Positions 1 to 7,726 of a stretch of DNA of 49,685 nucleotides are shown in pieces. Position 1 is the stretch's first letter. Every line of letters starts with the position of its first letter. The notes under the pieces were generated by a model. The model worked only from the letters and a program-made list of their open reading frames with translations, did no database searches and was not told where the DNA came from. The DNA lies in assembly GCA_021786265.1 (NCBI GenBank), contig JAJYNP010000237.1, forward strand, positions 1-49,685. The letters run 5' to 3'. A program made the position numbers and the translations under genes. The stretch is from Chloroflexota bacterium. Lineage in GTDB: Bacteria; Chloroflexota; Limnocylindria; Limnocylindrales; CSP1-4.

Positions 1-44
1 TGCCAGCCCTCGTCCGTCGCGACGAGCGTATCGCCGGTGACGCA
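1..44 (-). other. Start of an intein inside NrdJ (splicing block A)
   Basis: The TGC codon at 44-42 is residue 366 of the protein and opens CVTGDTLVATDEGW, matching the Cys1-x-x-G-D-T-x-V pattern of inteins. The N-extein ends ...ATNP, immediately before the place where class II reductases carry the catalytic thiyl cysteine (NPCSEYMF). So the intein would replace that cysteine until splicing, with the true catalytic Cys as the +1 C-extein residue. The endonuclease domain and C-terminal splice junction cannot be seen. Confidence 0.85.
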
Positions 45-1139
45 CGGATTCGTCGCGACCTGACGCGCCGAATTCGAGACGGGATTCCAGTCGTTGATGG
101 TGGTGTCGTACTGCATGCCGGGATCTCCGCAGACCCAGGCCGCGTCCGCGATCTGATGCAGAATGTCGCGTGCTCGGTACGTGTCGGCCGGCTCGCCGGT
201 GGTCACGAAATGCGTAGTCCACTCGCCGTCCTGCTCGACCGCACGCATGAACTCGTCTGTGACGCGCACGGAATGGTTTGCGTTCTGGAAGAAGACCGAG
301 CCGTACGCCTCGCCGGTGAACGAGGGGTCGTAGCCGGCCTCGATCAGCGCCCAGGCCTTCTTCTCCTCGAGCATCTTGCAGTTGATGAACTCGAGGATGT
401 CGGGGTGATCGGCGTCCAGGATCACCATCTTGGCCGCGCGCCGCGTCTTGCCGCCCGACTTGATGACGCCCGCGAACGCGTCATAGCCCTTCATGAAGCT
501 GACCGGGCCCGACGCGATACCGCCGCCCGCCATCTTCTCCCGGGCCGAGCGAATCGGCGAAAGGTTGGACCCGGCGCCCGAGCCGTACTTGAAGAGCATC
601 GCCTCGGTCTTGGCGAGATCCATGATCGACGTCATGGAGTCCTGCACCGAGTTGATGAAGCAGGCCGAGCACTGGGGGTGCTCCTCGACCCCTACGTTGA
701 ACCAGACCGGCGAGTTGAACGACATCTTCTGGTGGAGGATCAGGTGTGTCAGCTCGGCGCGGAACGCCTCGAGGTCCTCATCGGTCGCGAAGTAGTGGCC
801 CGCGACTGCCCATCCGCAGATCGTGTCGACGACGCGACCGATCAGCTGGCGGACGCTGTGCTCGCGCTCGGGCGTGCCCAGGTGCCCGCGGAAGTACTTG
901 CTGACGACGACGTTGGCCGCCAGCTGGCTCCAGCTCTCCGGGACCTCGACGTCGGCCTGCTCGAAGACGACCCTGCCGTTCTCGTTGCCGATGCTCGCGG
1001 TCCGGATCGCCCACGCCACCTCGTCGTACGGGTGGACGCCGGGCCGTGTCCAGCGGCGCTCGAAGCGGATGCCCCTGGCGCCTTCGGCGCGGGTATGCTC
1101 CACGGTGTTCGAGCTGGCGGATCCGGTCGCGCGGGCCAT
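1..1139 (-). CDS. nrdJ: Adenosylcobalamin-dependent (class II) ribonucleoside-diphosphate reductase, N-terminal part, intein-containing, cut by window edge
   Basis: Reduces ribonucleotides to deoxyribonucleotides with a B12-generated thiyl radical. The visible 379 codons begin at ATG 1139 behind a GGAGGGAG ribosome site and read as NrdJ: HQKMSFNSPVWFNVG, QCSACFINSVQDSM (redox cysteine region), LFKYGSGAGSNLSPIRS, GGKTRRAAKMVILDADHPD and a region ending GMQYDTTINDW. After ...RQVATNP the reading frame enters CVTGDTLVAT, a classic intein N-terminus, instead of the expected CSEYMF of class II enzymes. The rest of intein and extein lies beyond position 1. Regulation is probably by NrdR (box at 1257-1272). 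Family assignment is very secure; the intein is secure at its N-terminal block only. Confidence 0.95.
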   Translation of the reverse strand, partial: MARATGSASSNTVEHTRAEGARGIRFERRWTRPGVHPYDEVAWAIRTASIGNENGRVVFEQADVEVPESWSQLAANVVVSKYFRGHLGTPEREHSVRQLIGRVVDTICGWAVAGHYFATDEDLEAFRAELTHLILHQKMSFNSPVWFNVGVEEHPQCSACFINSVQDSMTSIMDLAKTEAMLFKYGSGAGSNLSPIRSAREKMAGGGIASGPVSFMKGYDAFAGVIKSGGKTRRAAKMVILDADHPDILEFINCKMLEEKKAWALIEAGYDPSFTGEAYGSVFFQNANHSVRVTDEFMRAVEQDGEWTTHFVTTGEPADTYRARDILHQIADAAWVCGDPGMQYDTTINDWNPVSNSARQVATNPCVTGDTLVATDEGW

Positions 1140-1220
1140 CGGTGGTCTCCCTCCATGCCTGGGTTCGGACGCTGTCGCGGACGGTCCCGGGCGCCACTCC
1201 GGCGGCCGACCGCAGGGGCG

Positions 1221-1248
1221 AATCTACCTCGCCGGCTGGCCCTGTCAA
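1221..1248 (-). promoter_or_regulatory. nrdJ promoter (-35 TTGACA, -10 TAGATT)
   Basis: On the minus strand a perfect TTGACA (1248-1243) is followed after 16 bp by TAGATT (1226-1221), a good sigma70-type promoter about 80 nt upstream of the nrdJ ATG at 1139. The NrdR box lies just upstream of the -35. Confidence 0.7.
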
Positions 1249-1256
1249 GCCTGCAA

Positions 1257-1272
1257 CCACAAGATATAGTGG
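1257..1272 (-). promoter_or_regulatory. Candidate NrdR box upstream of nrdJ
   Basis: The minus-strand 16-mer CCACTATATCTTGTGG agrees with the NrdR consensus acaCwAtATaTwGtgt at 13 of 16 positions, including all core bases except one. NrdR boxes normally occur in pairs about 30 bp apart and I see no convincing second copy. The position directly upstream of the TTGACA element fits repression of a ribonucleotide reductase gene. Confidence 0.65.
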
Positions 1273-1455
1273 TGCCGGCCCGCCACAGACCGCAACATGT
1301 GGGATCCGGACGCTTCCTCGCCGATCGGCCAGGCTCCCCACCGGCGCGCCTCCGGCATGCTGTCCTGGCACCTCGGGCAGCCGGTGCCATGGGGTCATGA
1401 CGGCGCAGTCCGGATAGCATTGGCACCGGTCAGGACGGTGGCGGTGGAGGGTGGC

Positions 1456-2127
1456 ATGGCGACCCACGAGGGGGGCACATTCCAGGTCGTGTCCCGGGAC
1501 GCCGCGTGCGTGGACAGCGAGCCCGGGCAGGAGGTCGTGCCCAACCTGCGGGCCGCGACTCCCGCCGACGCCCCGCTCATCCTTGCCCTGACGCTGGCCG
1601 CGTACGAGGAGTATCGGGGCGTGCTCGTCCCCGAGAGCGGCGTGTTCCGCGAGACGGTCGAGCAGGTGCGGTCGCACATCGAGGGGAGAGCGGACGCGCC
1701 GGACCCGGCTTCGGCCGCGGCGGACTCGACGGTGCCGGCTCGTTCCGGTGGGGTGATCGCATCGGTCGACGGAGCGGCGGTGGGATGCGCGCGCTGGTCG
1801 GTGCAGATGGACGATGAGCCGGCCGAGGCGGAGCGGTCGGGCGGTGGGCCTGGACGTCCCCGCGCGTTCCTCTACGTGGGTCGGGTCGCCGTGCTGCCCG
1901 CACATCGCGGACGCGGCGTGGCGACGGCGCTGATGGCCTGGTGCGAGCGTCTGGCGGCCGACCGTGGCCTGCGCGAGGTCCGGCTGGGGGTGCGCCTTGG
2001 GCTGCCCCGGAACGAGGCGCTGTATCGCCACCTCGGCTACCGGCCGACAGGCTCGCTCGAGGAGCGCGAGGGATACGGTCCGATCGCGCGGTGGATGGCC
2101 AAGCCGCTCGGCGACGGGGCGGACTGA
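1456..2127 (+). CDS. GNAT-family N-acetyltransferase
   Basis: A 223-residue acyltransferase of the GNAT fold. The acetyl-CoA loop is clear in the second half: FLYVGRVAVLPAHRGRGVATALMAWCE (R/Q-x-x-G-x-G/A type), followed by LGVRLGLPRNEALYRHLGYRPTGS, the usual beta5-alpha4 end with NEALYRHLGY. ATG 1456 is chosen because it follows GGTGGAGGGTGG and gives a normal N-terminus (an arriving 'ATPADAPLILAL' motif); the frame stays open upstream to 1297. An insertion rich in Asp, Pro and Ala (around residues 80-95) separates beta3 and beta4. Divergent from nrdJ. Substrate unknown. Confidence 0.8.
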   Translation: MATHEGGTFQVVSRDAACVDSEPGQEVVPNLRAATPADAPLILALTLAAYEEYRGVLVPESGVFRETVEQVRSHIEGRADAPDPASAAADSTVPARSGGVIASVDGAAVGCARWSVQMDDEPAEAERSGGGPGRPRAFLYVGRVAVLPAHRGRGVATALMAWCERLAADRGLREVRLGVRLGLPRNEALYRHLGYRPTGSLEEREGYGPIARWMAKPLGDGAD

Positions 2128-2250
2128 GCGGGGTGGGCTGCGCGGGGCGGGCCGAACGGTACGCACACGCGTCGCGGACCCGCCGTCGGGCCCTTGCGGT
2201 CACGCAGGGAGCGCGTCAGGATTCCGCCACCCGGGGGAGCTGAGGTGGCC

Positions 2251-2610
2251 ATGGTCCGCGTCGCAATCGGGCAGGGACGCCTGGTCGTCGAGGTCGAGGG
2301 CCTCGACCGCTTCCTTGCCATGCGCCACCGGGTCGACGTGCCGCTCGAGCACGTGGTGTGGGTGCAGACGCGTCCGGACGAGGCATACAACGGTCCCACC
2401 GGGACGCGAGTTCCGGGGGCCCACGTGCCGGCTTTCGTCTCGGCGGGCACGTTTCACGGGACTGACGGCGACGTCTTCTGGGACGTGCACGACCCCGGCA
2501 AGAGCATCGCGATCGGCTTTCGGGGCGAGCCGCTGATCGGGGTCGTCGTCGAGGTCGACGACCCGGACAGGGTCGAGCGGGACATCGTGCGGGCGCTGCG
2601 GGGCGAGTAG
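2251..2610 (+). CDS. Conserved hypothetical protein (small beta-rich, PH-like family)
   Basis: A 119-residue protein starting MVRVAIGQGRLVVEVEG at ATG 2251. The layout (LRVPLEHVVWVQ..., GTRVPGAHVPAFVSAGTF, DVFWDVHDPGKSIAIGF, LIGVVVEVDDP) matches a widespread family of small hypothetical proteins in Actinobacteria and Chloroflexi that resemble bacterial PH domains. No signal peptide or membrane segment. The frame extends upstream to 2194, but that part is Arg-rich and unlike the family. It stands alone between GNAT and a toroid-like protein; function unknown. Confidence 0.7.
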   Translation: MVRVAIGQGRLVVEVEGLDRFLAMRHRVDVPLEHVVWVQTRPDEAYNGPTGTRVPGAHVPAFVSAGTFHGTDGDVFWDVHDPGKSIAIGFRGEPLIGVVVEVDDPDRVERDIVRALRGE

Positions 2611-2649
2611 GCGCACGGACACGGTCGCCCGGATGGCGGGAGGGGTGCG

Positions 2650-3681
2650 ATGACTGGGTGGCAGCACGCGCTTCGAGGCGATCCGTTGCCCTGGCTCCTC
2701 GACCGCGAGGCGCCGGCGGTCCGACACCTGGCGCTCCGCCAGCTGCTCGAGCTGCCACCGGGCGATCCTGAGGTCGTCGCGGCGAGGGCCGGGGCGATGG
2801 CGAGCGACCCGATCGCCGCGATCCTCGCCTGTCAGGACCCGGAGGGGTGGTGGGTCAAGCCAGGGCCCGGTTATGCGCCCAAGTACACGGGCACGGTCTG
2901 GCAGCTCATGTTCCTGGGCCAGATGGGTGCCGACGGCGCGGACGCCAGGGTGGCGCGGGCCTGTGAGTATGTCCTCTCGCATGCGCAGACGGCGGTCGGG
3001 GGGTTCGGCGCGTCCTCGGTCCGCACGTCGGCACAGCCGCCGCCCTCGGTTGCCATCCATTGCCTGAACGGCAACCTGCTGCGGGCGCTGATCGGGTTTG
3101 GCTGGCTCGACGATCCGCGGGTCGGACGGTCGATCGACTGGCAGGCTGCGGTGATCGCGGGCGAGGGGAGCGTTGCCGTGCACCGATCTGCTACATCGGG
3201 TCCCGGGTTCCGCTGCTCCGCGAATGATCACCTCCCGTGCGCATGGGGAGCGACGAAGGTCGTGCTGGGGCTGGCGGCGATTCCGGTCGAGCGACGCGCA
3301 CCCCACGTCCGTCGCGCGCTCGACGCGGGCGTCGAGTTCCTGCTCAGCTGCGACCCGTCGACGGCCGCATACCCGATGCCGTCGCGCGCCACCAGGCCCA
3401 ACGGCTCCTGGTTCCGGCTGGGGTTCCCGTCCGGGTACGTCGCGGACGTGCTGCAGGTGATCGAGGCGGTGTGCGACGCGGGCGCCGCCGGTGATCCCCG
3501 GCTCGAGCCGGCCGTGGAGTGGCTGCTCGGGCTGCAGGACGATCGCGGGCGGTGGGCGAACCGCTACGCTTACCAGGGCAAGCTGGCGCACGACATCGAC
3601 GCCCCCGGCGCGCCGAGCCGGTGGGTCACGCTGCGCGCGTGCACCGTGCTCAGGGCGGTGACCGAGGCCCGCGGCGCCTGA
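2650..3681 (+). CDS. Terpenoid-cyclase/prenyltransferase-like alpha-toroid protein
   Basis: A 343-residue soluble protein. Repeated helical segments of the alpha/alpha-toroid type are visible: PLPWLLDREAPAVRHLALRQLLELP, ILACQDPEGWWVKP, VARACEYVLSHAQTAVGGFG, VEWLLGLQDDRGRWANRY and VTLRACTVLRAV. The QDP-GWW and QDDRGRW motifs resemble QW motifs of squalene-hopene cyclase relatives. The aspartate-rich catalytic DxDD motif of true cyclases is not evident, so this is probably one of the many uncharacterised toroid proteins annotated as 'prenyltransferase-like' or, by transfer, as nitrogen-fixation protein. ATG 2650 follows GGGAGGGGTGCG. It ends 3 bp before the convergent ccsA stop. Confidence 0.6.
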   Translation: MTGWQHALRGDPLPWLLDREAPAVRHLALRQLLELPPGDPEVVAARAGAMASDPIAAILACQDPEGWWVKPGPGYAPKYTGTVWQLMFLGQMGADGADARVARACEYVLSHAQTAVGGFGASSVRTSAQPPPSVAIHCLNGNLLRALIGFGWLDDPRVGRSIDWQAAVIAGEGSVAVHRSATSGPGFRCSANDHLPCAWGATKVVLGLAAIPVERRAPHVRRALDAGVEFLLSCDPSTAAYPMPSRATRPNGSWFRLGFPSGYVADVLQVIEAVCDAGAAGDPRLEPAVEWLLGLQDDRGRWANRYAYQGKLAHDIDAPGAPSRWVTLRACTVLRAVTEARGA

Positions 3682-3684
3682 CCG

Positions 3685-4680
3685 CTACGGGATCGTCGTC
3701 GGCGTGTTCAGCCCGCTGTAGGCGTGCAGTCCCGAGAAGTACAGGTTCCCGAAGAACGTGAACAGGATCGCGCCGAACCCGATCACCAGGATGAGCGCCG
3801 CAGGCCGCCCCGCCCAGCCCCGCTGGTTGCGTGCGTGCAGATACACCGCGTAGATCAGCCAGGTGACGAGCGCGGAAGTCTCTTTCGGGTCCCAGCTCCA
3901 GTAGCTCCCCCACGCGATCGACGCCCAGTACGAGCCCAGGATGATCATGGTGGCGAAGATCGGGAAGCCGATGATCACGGCCCGGTACGCGACGGCGTCC
4001 AGCACCCGGTGCGACGGGAGCCAGGCATACCGGTCGCCCGTCCCCTGGAGCAGGTAACCGACGGCCGCGGCGAAGCTGGTCGCGAAGATGCCGTAGCTGA
4101 TCATGGCCATCGCCACGTGGATGGTCAGGAGCGGGGCGTTGTCGAGCGCCGGCACGAGCGGCTCGATCGTGGCCGGCAGGGTGGCGGCGTAACCGACCAG
4201 GAAGAGCGCGACGCCGAGCGGCAGGAAGCCGAGCGCGTGGATCGGGTAGCGGCGCTGGAGGAACAGGTAGCCGCCCGTGATCCCCCAGCTGAACGCGACG
4301 GCGAACTCGTACATGTTGCCCCAGGGGCCGCGCCCGACGATGATGGCCCGCAGGAGCATCGAGAGGCCGACCAGCACCCACGCGACCCAGGCCCCGGTCA
4401 TGGCGATCCCGATCACGGGCGTCCTCATCGCCGTGTCGTCCGGGTCGGCGTCGACGGTGGCCGGGAGCGTCGCCGTCCCGGGTCTCGCGGTCCGTGTGCC
4501 CGTGGCGCCGGCGCCCAGGTCGACCGTTCCGGTCCCGGCGCCCGCGCCGGCCAGCGTTGCCGTGGGCACCAGCACGGCGAGGGAGCGGCGGCCGGCTGCC
4601 AGCATCGCCGTGTGAGCGATGTGGAACACGAACGCGAAGACGAGCGCCAGCCCGCCGCCGGTGAAGAGATAGAGCGACAT
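3685..4680 (-). CDS. ccsA: Cytochrome c biogenesis protein CcsA/ResC (CcmF/CcsA family)
   Basis: A 331-residue polytopic membrane protein for heme delivery and attachment in system II cytochrome c maturation. The tryptophan-rich heme motif WGSYWSWDPKETSALVTWLIYAVYLH is intact. Membrane segments include LYLFTGGGLALVFAFVFHIAHTAML, the WVAWVLVGLSMLLRAIIVG region, GNMYEFAVAFSWGITGGYLFL and AALILVIGFGAILFTFFGNLYF. ATG 4680 is chosen because it opens the first membrane segment and has AGGAG about 20 nt upstream. A linker of about 70 residues, rich in Ala, Thr and Gly, follows the first segment. The usual ResB partner is not next to it; instead a zinc-ribbon membrane protein (4727-5197) precedes it in the same direction. 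Confidence 0.88.
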   Translation of the reverse strand: MSLYLFTGGGLALVFAFVFHIAHTAMLAAGRRSLAVLVPTATLAGAGAGTGTVDLGAGATGTRTARPGTATLPATVDADPDDTAMRTPVIGIAMTGAWVAWVLVGLSMLLRAIIVGRGPWGNMYEFAVAFSWGITGGYLFLQRRYPIHALGFLPLGVALFLVGYAATLPATIEPLVPALDNAPLLTIHVAMAMISYGIFATSFAAAVGYLLQGTGDRYAWLPSHRVLDAVAYRAVIIGFPIFATMIILGSYWASIAWGSYWSWDPKETSALVTWLIYAVYLHARNQRGWAGRPAALILVIGFGAILFTFFGNLYFSGLHAYSGLNTPTTIP

Positions 4681-4726
4681 CTGAGCCACGGCGTCGACTC
4701 CTGCTGGGGGCGAACTGCGCCCGGGA

Positions 4727-5197
4727 TCAGGCCGCGGCGGCCCCGCCCGGAGGCGGACCGCCATGTGTCGCGGCGACGAGCGCCGGCAGCGCCCCGAGGA
4801 CGTATCGGGTGCCACAGGCCGAGCAGACCTGGCGCGCTGCCGGGCGGACGGTGCCGTCCACTGGACACCGCACCTCGAGGTCGCGTCCGCACGCCGAGCA
4901 GCTGGTGTCCCGCGGCGCGAAGACGAGGGCGTCGTGCGCGCAGTAGGGCACGTTGGCCGGAACGATGGGGATGCCGAGCGCGTCGCGCTCCGCGGACCGG
5001 ACTTCGATCGTGCCAAGCCGGGCGCGGCCGCCCCGCCGCCGGACGGCCTCGGCTCCCCAGCCGACGGCCACCAGGGTCAGGATGGGGCCGACCGCCCCGA
5101 TGACCAGCAGGATCGGCAGGACGGCGATGATGGTGCCCCAGTCGGGGATGATGACCTTGCCGAGGAACTGCAGGAACTCCGTCCAGAGGCCAGTCAT
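4727..5197 (-). CDS. Membrane-anchored double zinc-ribbon protein
   Basis: About 156 residues from ATG 5197 (an in-frame ATG pair at 5209/5206 is also possible). The N-terminus has one membrane segment (VIIPDWGTIIAVLPILLVIGAVGPILTLVAVGW), then a short basic stretch (EAVRRRGGRARLG), then a cytosolic cysteine region: PYCAHD, TSCSACGRDLEVRCPVDG and QVCSACGTRYVLG. These CxxC pairs look like zinc-ribbon knuckles. It lies 46 bp upstream of ccsA on the same strand, so may be co-transcribed and help cytochrome assembly, but that is only inferred from position. Confidence 0.6.
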   Translation of the reverse strand: MTGLWTEFLQFLGKVIIPDWGTIIAVLPILLVIGAVGPILTLVAVGWGAEAVRRRGGRARLGTIEVRSAERDALGIPIVPANVPYCAHDALVFAPRDTSCSACGRDLEVRCPVDGTVRPAARQVCSACGTRYVLGALPALVAATHGGPPPGGAAAA

Positions 5198-5379
5198 GGC
5201 CCGCATCATAGCCGCATGCGCCGGCGGATGGGCCAGATGGCCCGGGCCAAACGGCATGGGTACTCCCCGCTCGTTCCGGCGGGCCCGGCGTGGGACCGGT
5301 CCTCGGCCGGCCCGGACGGGGCGCAGGGTCCGGGCGGGCTACCATGCCGCGCAGACGCCCACGGTCGTGGAGGCACTGG

Positions 5380-5541
5380 ATGAGCGAGCACCCGCGAGAC
5401 GGCGACGGGGGGCGCGTGGATGCGCCAGGGGACGCAGTACGGCCGGAGGCCGGCGGCGAACCCGGCGGGCCCGATGTCGCACCCGGCGGGCTGGATTTCG
5501 CGGTCACCGGGCTCGATCTGGCGGCCGGAGGGCCGCTGTGA
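5380..5541 (+). CDS. Small acidic ORF overlapping moxR start
   Basis: A 53-codon ORF starting ATG 5380, with GGAGG at 5369-5373 in front. It is rich in Gly, Pro, Asp and Ala with no recognised domain. Its stop overlaps the GTG of the MoxR gene in a GTGA (5538-5541), a typical arrangement for coupled translation. It contains the heptad GPDVAPG, also present at the N-terminus of MoxR in that gene's own frame. It may be a leader ORF or a by-product of a local duplication. Confidence 0.35.
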   Translation: MSEHPRDGDGGRVDAPGDAVRPEAGGEPGGPDVAPGGLDFAVTGLDLAAGGPL

Positions 5542-5569
5542 CGGACACCGGGCCCGATGTTGCACCCGG
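5467..5569 (+). repeat. 20-bp near-identical direct repeat pair at the small ORF/moxR junction
   Basis: Positions 5467-5486 and 5550-5569 agree at 19 of 20 bases (gggcccgatgtcgcacccgg against the same with a T). They are 83 bp apart, hence in different frames, yet each falls in the frame of its own ORF and encodes GPDVAPG. Further degenerate 20-25 bp repeats (cccggcggg.. units) fill the space between. Confidence 0.7.
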
Positions 5570-6497
5570 TGCGTTCTGGGCCCGGCTGCATGCCACCGTC
5601 GGTCAGGCCGTGGTGGGCGAGGACGAACCGCTGCGGCTCCTCGCGGTCGCCCTGATCGCCGAAGGCCACGCCCTGATCGAGGACGTGCCGGGCGTCGGGA
5701 AGACGCTCCTGGCCCACGCGTTCGCCAGGGCGCTCGGGCTCGAGTTCGCGCGCATCCAGGGGACGCCGGATCTCCTTCCCACGGACGTGACCGGCACCTC
5801 GATCCTCGACGGCGGGCGCCTGCGGTTCATCGCCGGTCCGGTCTTCACCAACGTCCTGCTGGTCGACGAGATCAACCGCGCCACGCCCCGCACCCAGTCG
5901 GCGCTGCTCGAGGCGATGCAGGAACGGCAGGTGTCCATCGAGGGCGCCACGCGTCCGTTGCCCGCGCCCTTCCTGCTGCTGGCCACCCAGAACCCGATCG
6001 AGCTCGAAGGGACATTCGCGCTGCCGGAGGCGCAGCTCGACCGGTTCATGGTCAGGATCCGGCTGGGATACCCGGACGAAGCCGGGGAGCGGGCCATCGC
6101 GCGCCGATATCGGGATGGGCCCGAGCCGCTGGACCGCGTCCGGCCGTTCATCGGTCGCGAGGGGATCGCGGCGCTCCGGGCGGCCGCCCGCGCCGTGCGG
6201 GTCGCGGACGAGGTCGAGCGTTACGTGGTGGCGCTGACCCGTGCGACCCGCGGGCACCCCGACGTGCAGCTCGGCGCCAGCCCCCGGGCGAGCATGTCGC
6301 TGTACCGCGCCACCCAGGCCCGGGCGCTGCTCGACGGCCGGGAGTTCGCGCTCCCGGACGACGTGCAGGCGGTGGCGCCGGCGGTGCTCGGTCACCGCCT
6401 CCTGCTCGACATCGACCGGCAGCTGCGCGGGGCCACCGTCGATCGGATCGTGGAGGAGGTGCTGCGCTCGGTGCCGGTCCCGATCGAACGGCCGTGA
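5538..6497 (+). CDS. MoxR-family AAA+ ATPase
   Basis: A 319-residue AAA+ chaperone. Walker A is EDVPGVGKT (about residues 49-56), Walker B LLVDEINRATPRTQSALLEAMQE, sensor 1 LLATQNPIELEGTFALPEAQLDRFM, and the C-terminal lid carries ASPRASMSLYRATQARALLDGR. It starts at GTG 5538, inside the stop of the preceding small ORF, and ends in a GTGA overlap with the DUF58 gene. MoxR ATPases next to DUF58 and DUF4129/transglutaminase-type membrane proteins form a conserved module thought to assemble or remodel secreted or membrane complexes; the client here is unknown. Confidence 0.92.
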   Translation: MTDTGPDVAPGAFWARLHATVGQAVVGEDEPLRLLAVALIAEGHALIEDVPGVGKTLLAHAFARALGLEFARIQGTPDLLPTDVTGTSILDGGRLRFIAGPVFTNVLLVDEINRATPRTQSALLEAMQERQVSIEGATRPLPAPFLLLATQNPIELEGTFALPEAQLDRFMVRIRLGYPDEAGERAIARRYRDGPEPLDRVRPFIGREGIAALRAAARAVRVADEVERYVVALTRATRGHPDVQLGASPRASMSLYRATQARALLDGREFALPDDVQAVAPAVLGHRLLLDIDRQLRGATVDRIVEEVLRSVPVPIERP

Positions 6498-7726
6498 ACG
6501 GCCAGGCGTGGCTGGGGATCGCGCTCGCCGGCCTGGGGGCGGTTGCCGGGGCGCCGTCCCTGGTGCTGGTCGGGGTCCTGGTGGTGCTGGTCGCCGGGCT
6601 GCGCCGGCTGTGGTCCCGATTCGGGCTGCGAAGCGTGGTCTACGAGCGGCGGCTGGGCACGGATCGGGCGGTCTGGGGCGACGAGATCCCGCTCGACGTG
6701 GTGGTGTGGAACCGGAAGCCGCTGCCGCTGCCCTGGCTGCGCGCGGAGGACTTCGTCCCCGACGAGATGGCGATCCGCGAGCGCACCCTCGTCCGCTCGG
6801 ACCGCCCGGGCCTGGCGATCCTCGACAACACCTGGTCGCTGGCGTGGTACGAGCGGGTGGTCCGTCACCTGCACGTGGTCGCGGACCGGCGCGGAGTGTT
6901 CCGGCTCGGCGCGGTCCGCCTCAGGGTCGCCGACCTGTTCGCGCGGGAGACCGCCGAGGAGGAGCGCACGTACCCGGCGACGTACGTGGTGCGGCCGCGG
7001 ACCCTGCCCGTGCAGGAGCGCATCACCCCGCGCGCCTCGCTGGGGGAGCGGGTGGCGCCCATGAGCCTCTTCCGGGACCCCGCGCTCTTCGCCGGCGTCC
7101 GTCCGTATCAGCCGGGCGACCCGCTCCGCCAGGTGCACTGGAAGGCCACGGCGCGCACCGGGCGGACCGTCGTGAAGCGCTTCGACCCGTCGCGCCAGCG
7201 GGAGCTGCTGCTCGCGATCGACATCCAGACGGTTGAGGGGCCGCACTGGCTGATGGCCTACGACGAGCAACTCCTGGAGGGGCTGTGCGTCGCCGCCGCA
7301 TCGCTGGCACGGCAGACGCTCGCGGAAGGCGCCGAGTGCGGACTCGTGGCAGCCGCGTACGCGGGGACCCCGCAGCCCGTGGTCTGGATCCCGCCTTCCG
7401 CGGGGCCGGGCCAGCTAGGCCGGATCACCGACGCGCTGGCCCGGCTGAGCCCCGGGGCGTCGGCCCCGTACGAGCACGTGCTGGCGTCGCTGCCGCGCCG
7501 GGTGGGGGCCGGAGCGACGGTCGTGGCACTGTCGGCGCGCCAGCCCGCGCCCTTCCTGGCGGTCCTGCGGCGGCTCGCCCGGACCGGGTACGCGGTGCAG
7601 CTGGTGTCGATGGGCCCCGACGCGGGGGTGCACGCGGCCACCGCGCGTGCCAACGGCGTCCCGGCCCGCACGGCCGAGCTCCGGCCGGACTGGCGGACGA
7701 GCGATGCGCTGGTCGTCGGCGCTTGA
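6494..7726 (+). CDS. DUF58 domain-containing protein (VWA-like)
   Basis: A 410-residue protein beginning at GTG 6494, overlapping the MoxR stop. The N-terminus has a hydrophobic hairpin (WLGIALAGLGAVAGAPSLVLVGVLVVLVAGL). The DUF58 signature GVRPYQPGDPLRQVHWKATARTGRTVVKRFD is intact at about residues 198-230, followed by a VWA-like fold (ELLLAIDIQT...). Partner of MoxR in the conserved MoxR/DUF58 operon. Its last 23 bp overlap the next gene. Confidence 0.9.
   Translation: MNGQAWLGIALAGLGAVAGAPSLVLVGVLVVLVAGLRRLWSRFGLRSVVYERRLGTDRAVWGDEIPLDVVVWNRKPLPLPWLRAEDFVPDEMAIRERTLVRSDRPGLAILDNTWSLAWYERVVRHLHVVADRRGVFRLGAVRLRVADLFARETAEEERTYPATYVVRPRTLPVQERITPRASLGERVAPMSLFRDPALFAGVRPYQPGDPLRQVHWKATARTGRTVVKRFDPSRQRELLLAIDIQTVEGPHWLMAYDEQLLEGLCVAAASLARQTLAEGAECGLVAAAYAGTPQPVVWIPPSAGPGQLGRITDALARLSPGASAPYEHVLASLPRRVGAGATVVALSARQPAPFLAVLRRLARTGYAVQLVSMGPDAGVHAATARANGVPARTAELRPDWRTSDALVVGA

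Noticed and set aside
156..1400. Plus-strand open frame opposite nrdJ
   Set aside because: The minus strand reads clearly as NrdJ over the same span; the plus frame has no family features.
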